A DNA stretch of 64,000 nt, from positions 62,001 to 126,000 of the forward strand of contig NZ_JABFDJ010000001.1 in assembly GCF_013403925.1 (NCBI RefSeq), given 5' to 3'. The DNA comes from Winogradskyella wichelsiae. Its GTDB lineage: Bacteria; Bacteroidota; Bacteroidia; Flavobacteriales; Flavobacteriaceae. The translations under genes were made by a program, and so were the position numbers. Under the pieces are notes generated by a model that saw nothing but the letters and a program-made list of their open reading frames with translations, did no database searches and was not told the DNA's origin. Shown one piece after another: positions 52,899 to 61,001 of the stretch (positions are counted from its first letter, which is position 1; each line of letters begins with the position of its first letter).

Positions 52899-54350
52899 TT
52901 AATAAATAATTGATAAAGTTCTGTCATCATGGTTACCTTTACTCCAAAAGTCCATCCAATTACTCAAGCTCTTCAAGCTTTCTTCTGCATTTTCTTCAAA
53001 ATCAATCTTAACACCAGTTTCATTTGCTCCTTCTAAGTCTGAAATAAACTCGAGCCACTTATCGGTTTTTTCTAGATTAGCTTCTACTTCGAATTTAGCG
53101 TCGTAAATACCATCCGTCATAAGAAATAAGAATGAAAAATCTGATTCAATTTGGATAGAGAATCTACTCCCCATTCTATCAGAATGAAATATTTCCGGCT
53201 GAGTAACAAAGCGAGTACCACCACCAAATTCCCCAACATCTAACCAATTAAGCAATTTTGCTTTAGATCTATCTTGATTAACAATGCCTATAGGGCAATC
53301 ACCAACACTAAATGTGAGAATGACATAACCTATTTTAAACTTTTTGAAAATGCTAACTATGAGGGTTGAATGAAAATATTCTGCTGGATATTTATATTTT
53401 TTTTGCTCAAAAACTAAAGGTGTTTCTTTTAATATTTCTTCTGCTTTTGCGTGTATTCTGTTATGCGTAAAAGTAATAGACTTGTATATCGATTTGACAG
53501 CTTTAGTTTTAGCTAAATTCCACCTCTCTTCATCTTTTGTTTCTGAAAAATTTTCTATCTCATCCTCAAAACCAATTAAATCCCTAAAAGACAAATGATT
53601 ATCAAAATATTCAATAACAGAATTACATGCCATTTTAGATCCTTCTCTAGACAAAGGTGCACTACCCGCTCCGTCTGAAACTGAAACAATAGACCAACCT
53701 GTTTTTTTATAGTACTTATAGGCTTCATGATCATCTCTAAAACTACCTACATTTTGATGTGATCTTCCTCTTTTAGAACAAGTAATTATCGATTTCTCTC
53801 CCAATTTATCAAAAGAAGAATAATCATCCTCTTTCCAAAAAACAGCTTCTCTATCGCTCGGTAAGTTTTTCCAAAGCGACTTTGGATCTGGATTAACGAC
53901 AAAATTCATTATTCTTATATTATCCTTTATGGAGTCATTTTGCCCAATCACCTTGAATAAAATATCAAACTCAAAATCCCCGCTATCTATCGGTATACCT
54001 TTGATAGTCATAGTCGTCTGATTAAATTTCAAACCTACTTTTTCTAATCCTAGGATATTAAAACTCTCTAAATTATTAATCTCCAAAAAGTTATCATCAA
54101 AAGAATAATTATATTCAACTCCATAATTACCATTAGGCATTTGGATCCCTAAATTATTAAAATGTATTATTCTACTATTTATTTGCCATTTTTCCATAAT
54201 ATTTTGCTGAGTTTTAAAGATTGAATCAAATTCTACAGCTATATTATGTTCAGATATAAAACTTTGTATTGAATCTTTTGACACCTTACTTGTATTGATT
54301 CCTTTTTTTGAAAGTAAAACAATTAAATTCTCTATAGTTTTTTCTTCCAT
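52899..54350 (-). CDS. PP2C-type phosphatase with Ig-like N-terminal domain (TerY-P triad)
   Basis: A 483-residue protein. Residues 1-160 include a region like bacterial Ig repeats (GLKFNQTTMTIKGIPIDSGD, then FEFDILFKV). The PP2C core begins near 170 and shows IVSVSDGAGSAPLSREGSKM (metal-binding D-G), FHSTLIVSIFKKF, LTFSVGDCPIGIVN and FLFLMTDGIYDAKFE (metal-binding D-G). It should reverse phosphorylation by the kinase encoded next. Genes abut (stop/start gap of zero to eight bases) across the triad. Confidence 0.88.
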   Translation of the reverse strand: MEEKTIENLIVLLSKKGINTSKVSKDSIQSFISEHNIAVEFDSIFKTQQNIMEKWQINSRIIHFNNLGIQMPNGNYGVEYNYSFDDNFLEINNLESFNILGLEKVGLKFNQTTMTIKGIPIDSGDFEFDILFKVIGQNDSIKDNIRIMNFVVNPDPKSLWKNLPSDREAVFWKEDDYSSFDKLGEKSIITCSKRGRSHQNVGSFRDDHEAYKYYKKTGWSIVSVSDGAGSAPLSREGSKMACNSVIEYFDNHLSFRDLIGFEDEIENFSETKDEERWNLAKTKAVKSIYKSITFTHNRIHAKAEEILKETPLVFEQKKYKYPAEYFHSTLIVSIFKKFKIGYVILTFSVGDCPIGIVNQDRSKAKLLNWLDVGEFGGGTRFVTQPEIFHSDRMGSRFSIQIESDFSFLFLMTDGIYDAKFEVEANLEKTDKWLEFISDLEGANETGVKIDFEENAEESLKSLSNWMDFWSKGNHDDRTLSIIY

Positions 54351-55397
54351 CTAACCTAATGTTCTATTAACATCAAAATCTCCAGAACCAGATGTATAAT
54401 GCCCTTTATTACCACATGAAGGACATGTAGAAACTTCCTCATTGCCAATACAATGAATTTGACCACATTGGCATACTGCAAAAGCTGTTTGATTACCACA
54501 ACTTGGACAAGTTGGCACACCAACTAACTCTTCTGTATTTACTGTTAAATTCAATTTTTTTCCATCTGATAACTCTGTATAAGTTTCATCAACAAGAAAT
54601 GCTCCTTTTAATTTATAAATCTTTGTTGCTAACTCAATACCCGCAAAATTGGAAGGTTTTATTTTCCTCTCATATTTCATTAAGTACTTTTTAGTTGTGT
54701 TTTGACATAAACCTGAGAGCACCACAAAATTATCATCAATACTTACTGAGTTATCTTTCTTAGTAATATCAATTGCAGAAAGGTTTTCAGTATCTGTTTT
54801 TGTTAATTCAAACGAAGACTTAGATTCTATATTCTCACTATTCGTTTTAATTGAAGCAGTAACCCATGCAATAAATTCCTTAAAACTATTCGCATCTGTT
54901 TTTTCTAGCTTAAGGACATTTTCTGATAGTTTACTTAGAAGACTAATATCGGCTCCATTACCAACTGAAATTGAAACTAGGTTTGAAGATTTTCTCCATT
55001 TATTATTCCATTCCTGAATAACTTTAGTCGTATTATCTGTTGGTACACCATCTGTTAATAAGAAAATTATGGGTTTCCAATCTCCTTTTGTTTCAGCTGT
55101 AGTCTTAACAATATTTTGTCTTAACTCATACATTAAATGACCTAACCCTTTACTTAAAGACGTGCCACTTCCGATCGGAAACTTTGGTGGATAAAAACTA
55201 ATAACATCCTGTAATGGCACTAATGTTTTTGCTTCACCAGCAAAAACAATTATAGAAATCCAAACAGTTTCTAATGCTACAGGATCTGTCTTAAGCTCCT
55301 TAATTATAGTTGCAATTCCATCTTGAACCTGTTGAATAGGGTCTCCAACCATAGACTCTGAAACATCAATTAAAAAATAAATAGGTAATCTTCTCAT
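54351..55397 (-). CDS. TerY-like vWA protein with C-terminal zinc ribbon
   Basis: A 348-residue protein. The vWA domain (1-200) carries the MIDAS D-x-S-x-S as DVSESM in YFLIDVSESMVGDP, the conserved GSGTSLSKGL threonine region and IIFLLTDGVPTDNTT. The C-terminal region (about 290-340) has CPSCGN, VCQCGQIHC and CPSCGN, a double zinc ribbon. It is the TerY member of the kinase/phosphatase triad; vWA proteins of this type act as metal-dependent adaptors. Adjacent on both sides without gaps. Confidence 0.9.
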   Translation of the reverse strand: MRRLPIYFLIDVSESMVGDPIQQVQDGIATIIKELKTDPVALETVWISIIVFAGEAKTLVPLQDVISFYPPKFPIGSGTSLSKGLGHLMYELRQNIVKTTAETKGDWKPIIFLLTDGVPTDNTTKVIQEWNNKWRKSSNLVSISVGNGADISLLSKLSENVLKLEKTDANSFKEFIAWVTASIKTNSENIESKSSFELTKTDTENLSAIDITKKDNSVSIDDNFVVLSGLCQNTTKKYLMKYERKIKPSNFAGIELATKIYKLKGAFLVDETYTELSDGKKLNLTVNTEELVGVPTCPSCGNQTAFAVCQCGQIHCIGNEEVSTCPSCGNKGHYTSGSGDFDVNRTLG

Positions 55398-55399
55398 TA

Positions 55400-55651
55400 T
55401 TAGGAATTTAAAATAATAATTAGTAATAGTATTAATAAAACAATTTGAGAGGTATCAATAAAAAGATTCACACCTATTTTGTAAGGCTTAAATAATGTTT
55501 TTAGAAAATTTAAGACAGGCTTAAAAATTGATTTTATTATGGTAAAAATTTTTAAATATTTTTCTGAAATTTGATTTTCAAAAGAACCTACCTTACTATA
55601 AATAAATAGAGATACTATAAGCACAGCTAGTAAAAATTTAAATATGATCAT
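55400..55651 (-). CDS. Small membrane protein of the Ter operon
   Basis: An 83-residue protein whose ATG (55649-55651) overlaps the stop of the preceding TerY gene (TGATG), so it is coupled. Two membrane segments (FKFLLAVLIVSLFIYSK and VNLFIDTSQIVLLILLLIIIL) flank a basic amphipathic middle (KYLKIFTIIKSIFKPVLNFL). No family recognised. It may anchor the Ter complex at the membrane. Confidence 0.6.
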   Translation of the reverse strand: MIIFKFLLAVLIVSLFIYSKVGSFENQISEKYLKIFTIIKSIFKPVLNFLKTLFKPYKIGVNLFIDTSQIVLLILLLIIILNS

Positions 55652-56286
55652 CAAACAACAATTATATCTTCTGAAGGCGGAGGAGGCAATGTAATTTGAT
55701 CTTTTGTCCCCATGCTTTTATTGCCTTGCTCAATAGTATCTGAAACCCAAAGAAAAAACTGTTTTAAAGTATTGCTATCTGCAGTTTGTAAGTGTACGAC
55801 TGTATCTGTTAATTCTTTTAATCTTTCATCATCTGCTTTGTGTCCAGCTGCGCAACCAACTAAAGCCCCCCAGTTAATCCCTTTCACCATTGGAATAACC
55901 CTATTATACGCCTGTACATCAGAAGGTTTTCCATCGGTAAAAAGAAAAAGAAGAGGCTTCCAATCTCCTTTTTGCTCTGAGTCTCCTTTTTTCACGTCCC
56001 TTTTTACTTTTTGAAGTAAAAATTCTAACGCTTTACCCGTAAAAGTTGGACCGCTTTCTGGACAAATTATTTCAGGTAATTGAAAAGATTGCAAATCAGT
56101 TAATGGTACTAATTCTTTTATTACCGCATCAAAAGTTATGATACTTAACCAAAGTGTTTCTGAAGCTTGTGGATCTGACCTTAATGTATTCACCATTCCA
56201 CTTAAAGCATTATTTAAAGCTACAATAGGTTCGCCTTTCATTGAACCTGATGTATCCAATAAAAAATATACTGGAAGTCTCCTCAT
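55651..56286 (-). CDS. TerY-like vWA protein with proline-rich C-terminal tail
   Basis: A 211-residue vWA protein with MIDAS DTSGSM (MRRLPVYFLLDTSGSMKGEP), threonine loop in GPTFTGKALEF and a FLFTDGKPSDVQ strand. The last residues read TLPPPPSEDIIVV, a tail shared with another TerY in this operon and with a nearby lipoprotein. It lies between the EF-hand-like gene (4-base gap) and the small membrane protein (overlap). Confidence 0.9.
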   Translation of the reverse strand: MRRLPVYFLLDTSGSMKGEPIVALNNALSGMVNTLRSDPQASETLWLSIITFDAVIKELVPLTDLQSFQLPEIICPESGPTFTGKALEFLLQKVKRDVKKGDSEQKGDWKPLLFLFTDGKPSDVQAYNRVIPMVKGINWGALVGCAAGHKADDERLKELTDTVVHLQTADSNTLKQFFLWVSDTIEQGNKSMGTKDQITLPPPPSEDIIVV

Positions 56287-56290
56287 AATG

Positions 56291-56671
56291 TTAGTTCAAT
56301 AATTTTTGTAAAGATTCAGGTAAAACACCTAAAGTCTTTTTTAAACTTTCTAATAAAGCTTTTTCGGTATCATCTAGTTTTCCATCTCCCTGTATTTGCT
56401 CAAGTAAATAAGAAGCCTCGTCTGCATCTATTTCTCCATTTGAATCATCATCATCTAAAACAAAACTACTTATTGCTTTAATAAACAAATCTTTCCAGCT
56501 ACTATGATTGGCTTTCTCTGATACCGCATCATTAAGATCAAATAAAAAATCAGCTTCTTCTTTATCTATTTTTCCGTCTGCATATATAATAGATTCTATT
56601 TCTTTAACCTCTGCTGCATCAATAATACCGTCTTCTAATATTTCTTCTTTTAAAATTTTTAATGATTTCAT
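56291..56671 (-). CDS. EF-hand-like acidic protein of the Ter operon
   Basis: A 126-residue acidic protein with four EF-hand-like loops: DGIIDAAEVKEIE, DGKIDKEEADFLF, DSNGEIDADEASYLLEQ and DGKLDDTEKALLE. The D-x-[DN]-G-x-I-D-x-x-E pattern fits calcium binding. It sits between two TerY genes, in the position where TerB-type proteins are often found, so it may be a TerB-like component. No signal peptide, so the protein is probably cytoplasmic. Confidence 0.75.
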   Translation of the reverse strand: MKSLKILKEEILEDGIIDAAEVKEIESIIYADGKIDKEEADFLFDLNDAVSEKANHSSWKDLFIKAISSFVLDDDDSNGEIDADEASYLLEQIQGDGKLDDTEKALLESLKKTLGVLPESLQKLLN

Positions 56672-56683
56672 ATTCTTATATTT

Positions 56684-57322
56684 TTATATTACAATGTTTA
56701 ACTCTGATGGTGGTGGTGGTAGTTCATTCATTCCAGAACTCTCAGATCCTGATTCTTCAACTTTAGAAGAAGAAACTCCGATTGAAGCTGTTACCCAAGC
56801 AAAAAACTTTGATATACTTGGACCATCAGCAATATCAAGACTAACCACATTTTCTGTTATTCTTTTTAAAGTGGAAGTATCAGCTCCATTACCTGCTGCA
56901 CATGCTACAATAAAGGCTGTTTTACGTTTTTTAATTTCATCTAAACCTCTTTGTATGTCATCTGTTGGTATCCCATCTGTCATTATAAAGACTAAAGGCT
57001 TCCAGTCTCCTTTGCTTTCTGCTGTAGTTGTAGCAACTTCTTTGTCAATACAAGTACTAACAAGCTCTAACGCACTCCCTAATGAAGTAGTTCCTGAAGC
57101 ATTTAAATCTGGACTTTGAAATGTAGATAAATCTGTTAACGGTACCACCTGTTGTGCTGTAGAATTAAAAGTGATGATACTTAAATATGCTGTTTCAATT
57201 GCTTGAGGATTTTGACGTAAGGAACTGATCATTATCTGGACTCCGTTTCTTACTGCCTCAATTGGTTCTCCCATCATTGAGCCAGAAGTGTCTATTAATA
57301 GGTATACAGGTAGCCTTCTCAT
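56684..57322 (-). CDS. TerY-like vWA protein with proline-rich C-terminal tail
   Basis: A 212-residue vWA protein with MIDAS DTSGSM in YLLIDTSGSMMGEPIEAV, threonine loop GTTSLGSALELV and VFIMTDGIPTDDI. The C-terminus reads NELPPPPSELNIVI, similar to the second TerY of the operon. The first codon overlaps the stop of the TerD gene upstream (TAATG), so the two are coupled. Confidence 0.92.
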   Translation of the reverse strand: MRRLPVYLLIDTSGSMMGEPIEAVRNGVQIMISSLRQNPQAIETAYLSIITFNSTAQQVVPLTDLSTFQSPDLNASGTTSLGSALELVSTCIDKEVATTTAESKGDWKPLVFIMTDGIPTDDIQRGLDEIKKRKTAFIVACAAGNGADTSTLKRITENVVSLDIADGPSISKFFAWVTASIGVSSSKVEESGSESSGMNELPPPPSELNIVI

Positions 57323-57930
57323 TATATATACTTATTAATAATTGTTGCTAATGTTCCTTTTAACTCTCTATCAGCTGTTGGCTCTCCAATGGCACTAAAT
57401 TTCCATTCATTATTTCTTTTGTAAAGCTTGCCCATTACCATTGAAACGTACCCTCTAAAACTTGAGTCTGTAGCAATATCGTATGTAGCTACAATATTAT
57501 TAACCCTAGTTGGTGTCCCTTCATAAAGCCTAATTGCCGCAAAAGGCACAGTCTCAAAATCCTGCCCCTTAAAACTATTTAAGAAGAACACTACTTGATC
57601 TACATTTTGTGGTATCCTAGATAAGTTAACACTAATTATTTCATTATCTAATCCATCATCTCCATCTGTATCACCTACTAAATCATCACCACTATGATTT
57701 ATTGATCCATCTTTAGATTTTAATTGCCCAAAATAAACCACATCCAAAAGATTGTTGTTTTCATCAAAGAGTGCACAGCTTGCATCTAAATCAACAGCAA
57801 CTTTTTTAGTACCGAAGAACCCTTTTTTTTGAATCATCCCCCAATTAACACCGACACAGAAATTGGTTAAAGCATCACCTGATTTTTTTCTTAAATCAAT
57901 TTTTTGACCTTTCGCTAAGTTTATACTCAT
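57322..57930 (-). CDS. TerD family protein (TerZ-like)
   Basis: A 202-residue TerD-type calcium-binding protein. The N-terminus MSINLAKGQKIDLRKKSGD is followed by VAVDLDASCALFDENNNL, NHSGDDLVGDTDGDDGLDNE (calcium-binding acidic loop) and VNLSRIPQNVDQVVFFLN. The sequence is more divergent than the two TerD proteins upstream and is closest in pattern to TerZ. It is third of three TerD genes at the front of the operon. Confidence 0.92.
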   Translation of the reverse strand: MSINLAKGQKIDLRKKSGDALTNFCVGVNWGMIQKKGFFGTKKVAVDLDASCALFDENNNLLDVVYFGQLKSKDGSINHSGDDLVGDTDGDDGLDNEIISVNLSRIPQNVDQVVFFLNSFKGQDFETVPFAAIRLYEGTPTRVNNIVATYDIATDSSFRGYVSMVMGKLYKRNNEWKFSAIGEPTADRELKGTLATIINKYI

Positions 57931-57957
57931 TTTTTTTACTTTTTAATAATTTGAATA

Positions 57958-58512
57958 TTAATTATATTTATTTAAAAACTCTTCAAGGCCACCTTTAACA
58001 CCTGTACCGATAGCTTCAAACTTCCATTCGCCATTTCTTTTATAAATTCTACCAAATTCAACGGCTGTTTCTACTGAAAAATCTTCATCCAATTCAAATT
58101 TCATTAATTCTGTATTTGATAGGTCGTCCACAATTCTAACAAAAGCATTTCTTACCTGTCCAAAATTTTGTTTTCTAGCTTCATAATCATCTATAGTAAC
58201 CACAATACAAATCTCTGTAGCACCTGAATCTATTTTGGATAAATCAATTATTACAGATTCATCATCCCCATCGCCTTCACCTGTTCTGTTATCTCCTGTG
58301 TGTTCTACCGCACCATTTGGTGATATTAGGTTGTTATAAAAAATAAAATGTTTGTCTGATAATATTTTCTTATTTTCTCCTAAAATGAAAATAGACGCAT
58401 CTAAATCAAAATCCACACCTGTAGCTGTTTCATTTGTGTCCCAACCTAGGCCTACCGTGAACTTGCCACTCGATAAAGTTTCTCTTTGCCCTTTTTTTAA
58501 ATTAATTGCCAT
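57958..58512 (-). CDS. terD: TerD family protein
   Basis: A 184-residue TerD with FTVGLGWDTNETATGVDFDL (beta core), DLDASIFILGENKKIL, VEHTGDNRTGEGDGDDESV (calcium site) and ETAVEFGRIYKRNGEWKFEA at the C-terminus. TerD proteins bind calcium and are linked to tellurite, acid and other stress resistance; the mechanism is not settled. It has no Cys/His insertion, unlike the TerD upstream. Confidence 0.94.
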   Translation of the reverse strand: MAINLKKGQRETLSSGKFTVGLGWDTNETATGVDFDLDASIFILGENKKILSDKHFIFYNNLISPNGAVEHTGDNRTGEGDGDDESVIIDLSKIDSGATEICIVVTIDDYEARKQNFGQVRNAFVRIVDDLSNTELMKFELDEDFSVETAVEFGRIYKRNGEWKFEAIGTGVKGGLEEFLNKYN

Positions 58513-58526
58513 ATATTATTTATTTA

Positions 58527-59150
58527 TTATTTAATCACCTCTCCACTGTAATGCTTTCCGACGAAATATGATAAATCTTCTTTGTAGCCTATACCCGAAG
58601 CTTCAAACTTCCATTTATCATTTCTTTTGTATAATCTCCCAAATTCAACAGCTGTTTCTACTGAAAAATCTTCATCAAGCTCGTACATAGCAACCACTTC
58701 GCCTGTTATATCATTAACAATACGCACATATGAATTTCTTACCTGACCAAAATTTTGTTTTCTGGCCTCATAATCTTCAATAGTCACTACAATTAATATT
58801 TCATTCGTGTTTTTTGGTAATTTTGATAAATCTACAATCACTGCCTCGTCATCATCTCCTTCGCTTGAAGAGCCGTCAGGATCATCACCTGTATGTCTAA
58901 TTCCATATTCTCCACTAGTGCATCCATGTTTATTACAAGGATCGCTTTCGTTGTGGCCTAACCCACATAAATTATTGTAAAAAATAAAATGATTTTCTTT
59001 TTCTAATTTCCTGTCTTTATTTAATAAGAATGCAGAGGCGTCCAAATCAAAATCATGACCAGTACCTTCATTTGGATCCCATCCTAAACCAATTGTTAGC
59101 TTTGAAAGACCTAAATCAATTTTTTGTCCTTTTTGTAAGTTAATTGCCAT
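58527..59150 (-). CDS. terD: TerD family protein with Cys/His-rich insertion
   Basis: A 207-residue TerD, first gene of the operon. Core motifs are LTIGLGWDPNEGTGHDFDLD, ENHFIFYNNL, HTGDDPDGSSSEGDDDEA and TAVEFGRLYKRNDKWKFEA. Between residues 61 and 85 it has an insertion with C62, H66, C72, H75 and C77 (in CGLGHNESDPCNKHGC), absent in the second TerD. This could be a small metal site. A TAAGTTTG sequence just upstream may be its -7 promoter element. Confidence 0.94.
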   Translation of the reverse strand: MAINLQKGQKIDLGLSKLTIGLGWDPNEGTGHDFDLDASAFLLNKDRKLEKENHFIFYNNLCGLGHNESDPCNKHGCTSGEYGIRHTGDDPDGSSSEGDDDEAVIVDLSKLPKNTNEILIVVTIEDYEARKQNFGQVRNSYVRIVNDITGEVVAMYELDEDFSVETAVEFGRLYKRNDKWKFEASGIGYKEDLSYFVGKHYSGEVIK

Positions 59151-59191
59151 TGTTATTTGCTTTTCTAAAAAAATTAAATTAGTAAGAGGTT

Positions 59192-59199
59192 CAAACTTA
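59192..59199 (-). promoter_or_regulatory. Possible -7 element of the Ter operon
   Basis: On the minus strand TAAGTTTG fits TAnnTTTG. No TTTG is present at the standard 19-base spacing, so the -33 box is missing or weak, and the call is uncertain. Confidence 0.35.
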
Positions 59200-59210
59200 T
59201 AACCAAAAAA

Positions 59211-59252
59211 AAAGAGAACCTTACGGTTTCCCGTAAGCCCTCTTTTTTATTA
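59211..59252. terminator. Bidirectional terminator upstream of the Ter operon
   Basis: CTTACGG-ttt-CCGTAAG hairpin inside an outer AAAAAAGAG / CTCTTTTTT arm. It would end the small Cys/His protein gene transcript. Confidence 0.75.
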
Positions 59253-59297
59253 AAAATAATTATTGTTATCACTATTTTTTTTTTCGTAATGGCCTAA

Positions 59298-59504
59298 TTA
59301 AGAGGTATGACATTTATTTGAACACGTTTTGCACCCCTTGCTTCTGCTATAATATTTCTTTGCTTCCACAACTGCCGAATAATAGGCTAAGTATGTTCCT
59401 AAATATTTCTTTCTTGAAATTTTACTCAACCAATAACACCCTTCTTTATGAACCTCATGATCACCATTGTTTTGAGCTGTTTCATTTACATTATACTTTG
59501 ACAT
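59298..59504 (-). CDS. Small Cys/His-rich protein upstream of the Ter operon
   Basis: A 68-residue soluble protein with HEVHKEGCYWLSKISRKKYL and KGCKTCSNKCHTS. The His-x-x-x-Cys and C-x-x-C-x-x-x-C-H ligands suggest one zinc site. I recall similar uncharacterised small proteins in Bacteroidetes. It lies upstream of terD1 and is separated by a terminator, so it is an independent gene. Confidence 0.65.
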   Translation of the reverse strand: MSKYNVNETAQNNGDHEVHKEGCYWLSKISRKKYLGTYLAYYSAVVEAKKYYSRSKGCKTCSNKCHTS

Positions 59505-59649
59505 CGTTTATAAGTTTAAATCAACAACTAAAACAAACCTAAAACTATTAAAAATCAAACCCTTACAGAAACCCTCAATTGAATAAAAATAAAAAAAGAG
59601 GAATGAAATATGACTTGATTTCATTCCTCTAAAGTGTTCACTGATATTA

Positions 59650-59841
59650 TTAGCCACCAACTATTATTTCGTCTGACGGAGGTGTTGTTGGGGGTGTTGT
59701 TGGCGGCGGTGGCGGTGGTATTTCTCCATTTTCACCACAACAAGCTTGCGGGGCTGCTTCATCTATCATATTTTCTGGATTACATGATAAAAAAACTGAA
59801 TTAAGGAAAACCGTAAGTATTATAACATATATTTTTTTCAT
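59650..59841 (-). CDS. Small lipoprotein with proline-rich tail
   Basis: A 63-residue protein. Signal sequence and lipobox (VIILTVFLNSVFLSCNPE) are followed by a short mature region with a C-C pair (AAPQACCGENG) and a Pro/Thr-rich tail ending TTPPSDEIIVGG. The tail resembles the C-termini of two TerY proteins of the adjacent operon (PPPPSExxIVx). Function unknown. Confidence 0.65.
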   Translation of the reverse strand: MKKIYVIILTVFLNSVFLSCNPENMIDEAAPQACCGENGEIPPPPPPTTPPTTPPSDEIIVGG

Positions 59842-60194
59842 TTTGCTTTGTGTTAAAATTGAACAATAGTGTGGCTGTCCGAGAAATTCTCAGATAGATT
59901 GTTGGACTGCTACACAGACTATTTTTGAGGTAGAAACCTCTATTAAGGGAAGTATGAAATTGAGACGTAAAAAGCGCATTACCTTCCCAAAATATTGCGG
60001 CTAATTACATTACGATTTCATTATAGAATTGCTATTCGTAAGTCTCATTACGAGTGAGACGGTTATCAATTCTGAAGCAAATGAATGGGTTTTATTTAGG
60101 AAACTATGGAAATCCTTTGGAAAGGATATGGAAAAGAAATTCCACATTATTTCCATTATGAATTAGTAACTTTAAATCCTTTTAAATCAATAAA
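59842..60194. other. Intergenic stretch with several short hairpins
   Basis: No convincing gene. Four short hairpins occur: GAGAA/TTCTC (59881-59890), GAGGT-agaa-ACCTC (59927-59940), GTCTCA-ttacgag-TGAGAC (60042-60060) and ATCCTTT-gg-AAAGGAT (60112-60127). A short frame from 60106 overlaps the next gene and looks spurious. Confidence 0.4.
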
Positions 60195-60890
60195 ATGCAT
60201 AAAAAATTACTTATAAAAGCTTTTAAAAAGGCAGGAGAAGACATTAAAACAGAAAGCGTATCACCAAGGGCACAATTACTCTCTGATTTTATTTTAGAAG
60301 ATAGTAAAGCTCCGTATGGTGAGCGTATACTACGTGATAATTACAATAAACTAACTCATGATTCGGAAGCAGAGATTCGCTTAAAAAAACATGCAGAAAC
60401 TGCACTGAGTCATTATTTAGGTTATACTGATTATCTTGATTTTGTAGACAAGCATAAGCCGCCAATACGACCAACCCCTTTACACCAGGAGTCAGCACCT
60501 CTTAAGGCCAAGCGAACTTATGGTCCTAAGCTGCTTGTCCTATTTCTATTATTATTAGTTATTGGAACCCTTGCCTATCGTTATACGACCAGACAACGCT
60601 GGATGATTTGGGAAGAAGATCATTATGTAGAAGTGAACTTTGATGTTGAGAAGCACTCCCTTAATCAATTGAAAATTTATAAAGAAGAACGCATTAAGCT
60701 GTTTAAGAAAGTGACGCCTGCTTGTGACTATTTATTTTTTGATAAACTTGGTAACGTTAGATTATGGTATGGGAAGAATAAAGAAAAAGATTTGGATTAT
60801 TTTACCAGCTTAGGTTTACACCCTGAAACGGGAAAAACACTGAAACCCATAACATCCTACATGATTCAGAAATATATATGTCCCCATTGA
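60195..60890 (+). CDS. Single-pass membrane protein of unknown function
   Basis: A 231-residue protein. A basic, helical cytoplasmic part (1-105) with a conserved-looking ILEDSKAPYGERILRDNYN segment precedes one membrane helix (about 111-128, LLVLFLLLLVIGTLAYRYT) and a C-terminal domain with WMIWEEDHYVEVNFD, PACDYLFFDKLGNVRLWYG and LHPETGKTLKPIT. It resembles uncharacterised flavobacterial proteins found near mobile-element genes. Its neighbour is a small membrane-peptide gene overlapping its end. Confidence 0.7.
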   Translation: MHKKLLIKAFKKAGEDIKTESVSPRAQLLSDFILEDSKAPYGERILRDNYNKLTHDSEAEIRLKKHAETALSHYLGYTDYLDFVDKHKPPIRPTPLHQESAPLKAKRTYGPKLLVLFLLLLVIGTLAYRYTTRQRWMIWEEDHYVEVNFDVEKHSLNQLKIYKEERIKLFKKVTPACDYLFFDKLGNVRLWYGKNKEKDLDYFTSLGLHPETGKTLKPITSYMIQKYICPH

Positions 60891-60973
60891 TTCAATTTAA
60901 CCGAAAAACTATTGTACGCTATACCTGTTGCTATTTACTTTTAGTGCTGGTGTTGCTTACGATAGAGACCTAA
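60878..60973 (+). CDS. Possible 31-residue membrane peptide
   Basis: An ATG-to-TAA frame overlapping the end of the previous gene by 13 bases. It encodes a short basic N-terminus (LIQFNRKTIVRYT) followed by a hydrophobic helix (CCYLLLVLVLLTI). Short but coupled in position; could be a real small membrane protein or chance. Confidence 0.3.
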   Translation: MSPLIQFNRKTIVRYTCCYLLLVLVLLTIET

Positions 60974-61001
60974 AAAAACATCTCATTTTCGACATCTTTA
61001 A

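Noticed and set aside
60106..60219. 37-residue gene before the membrane protein
   Set aside because: It overlaps the next start and contains a palindrome; no homologue pattern.
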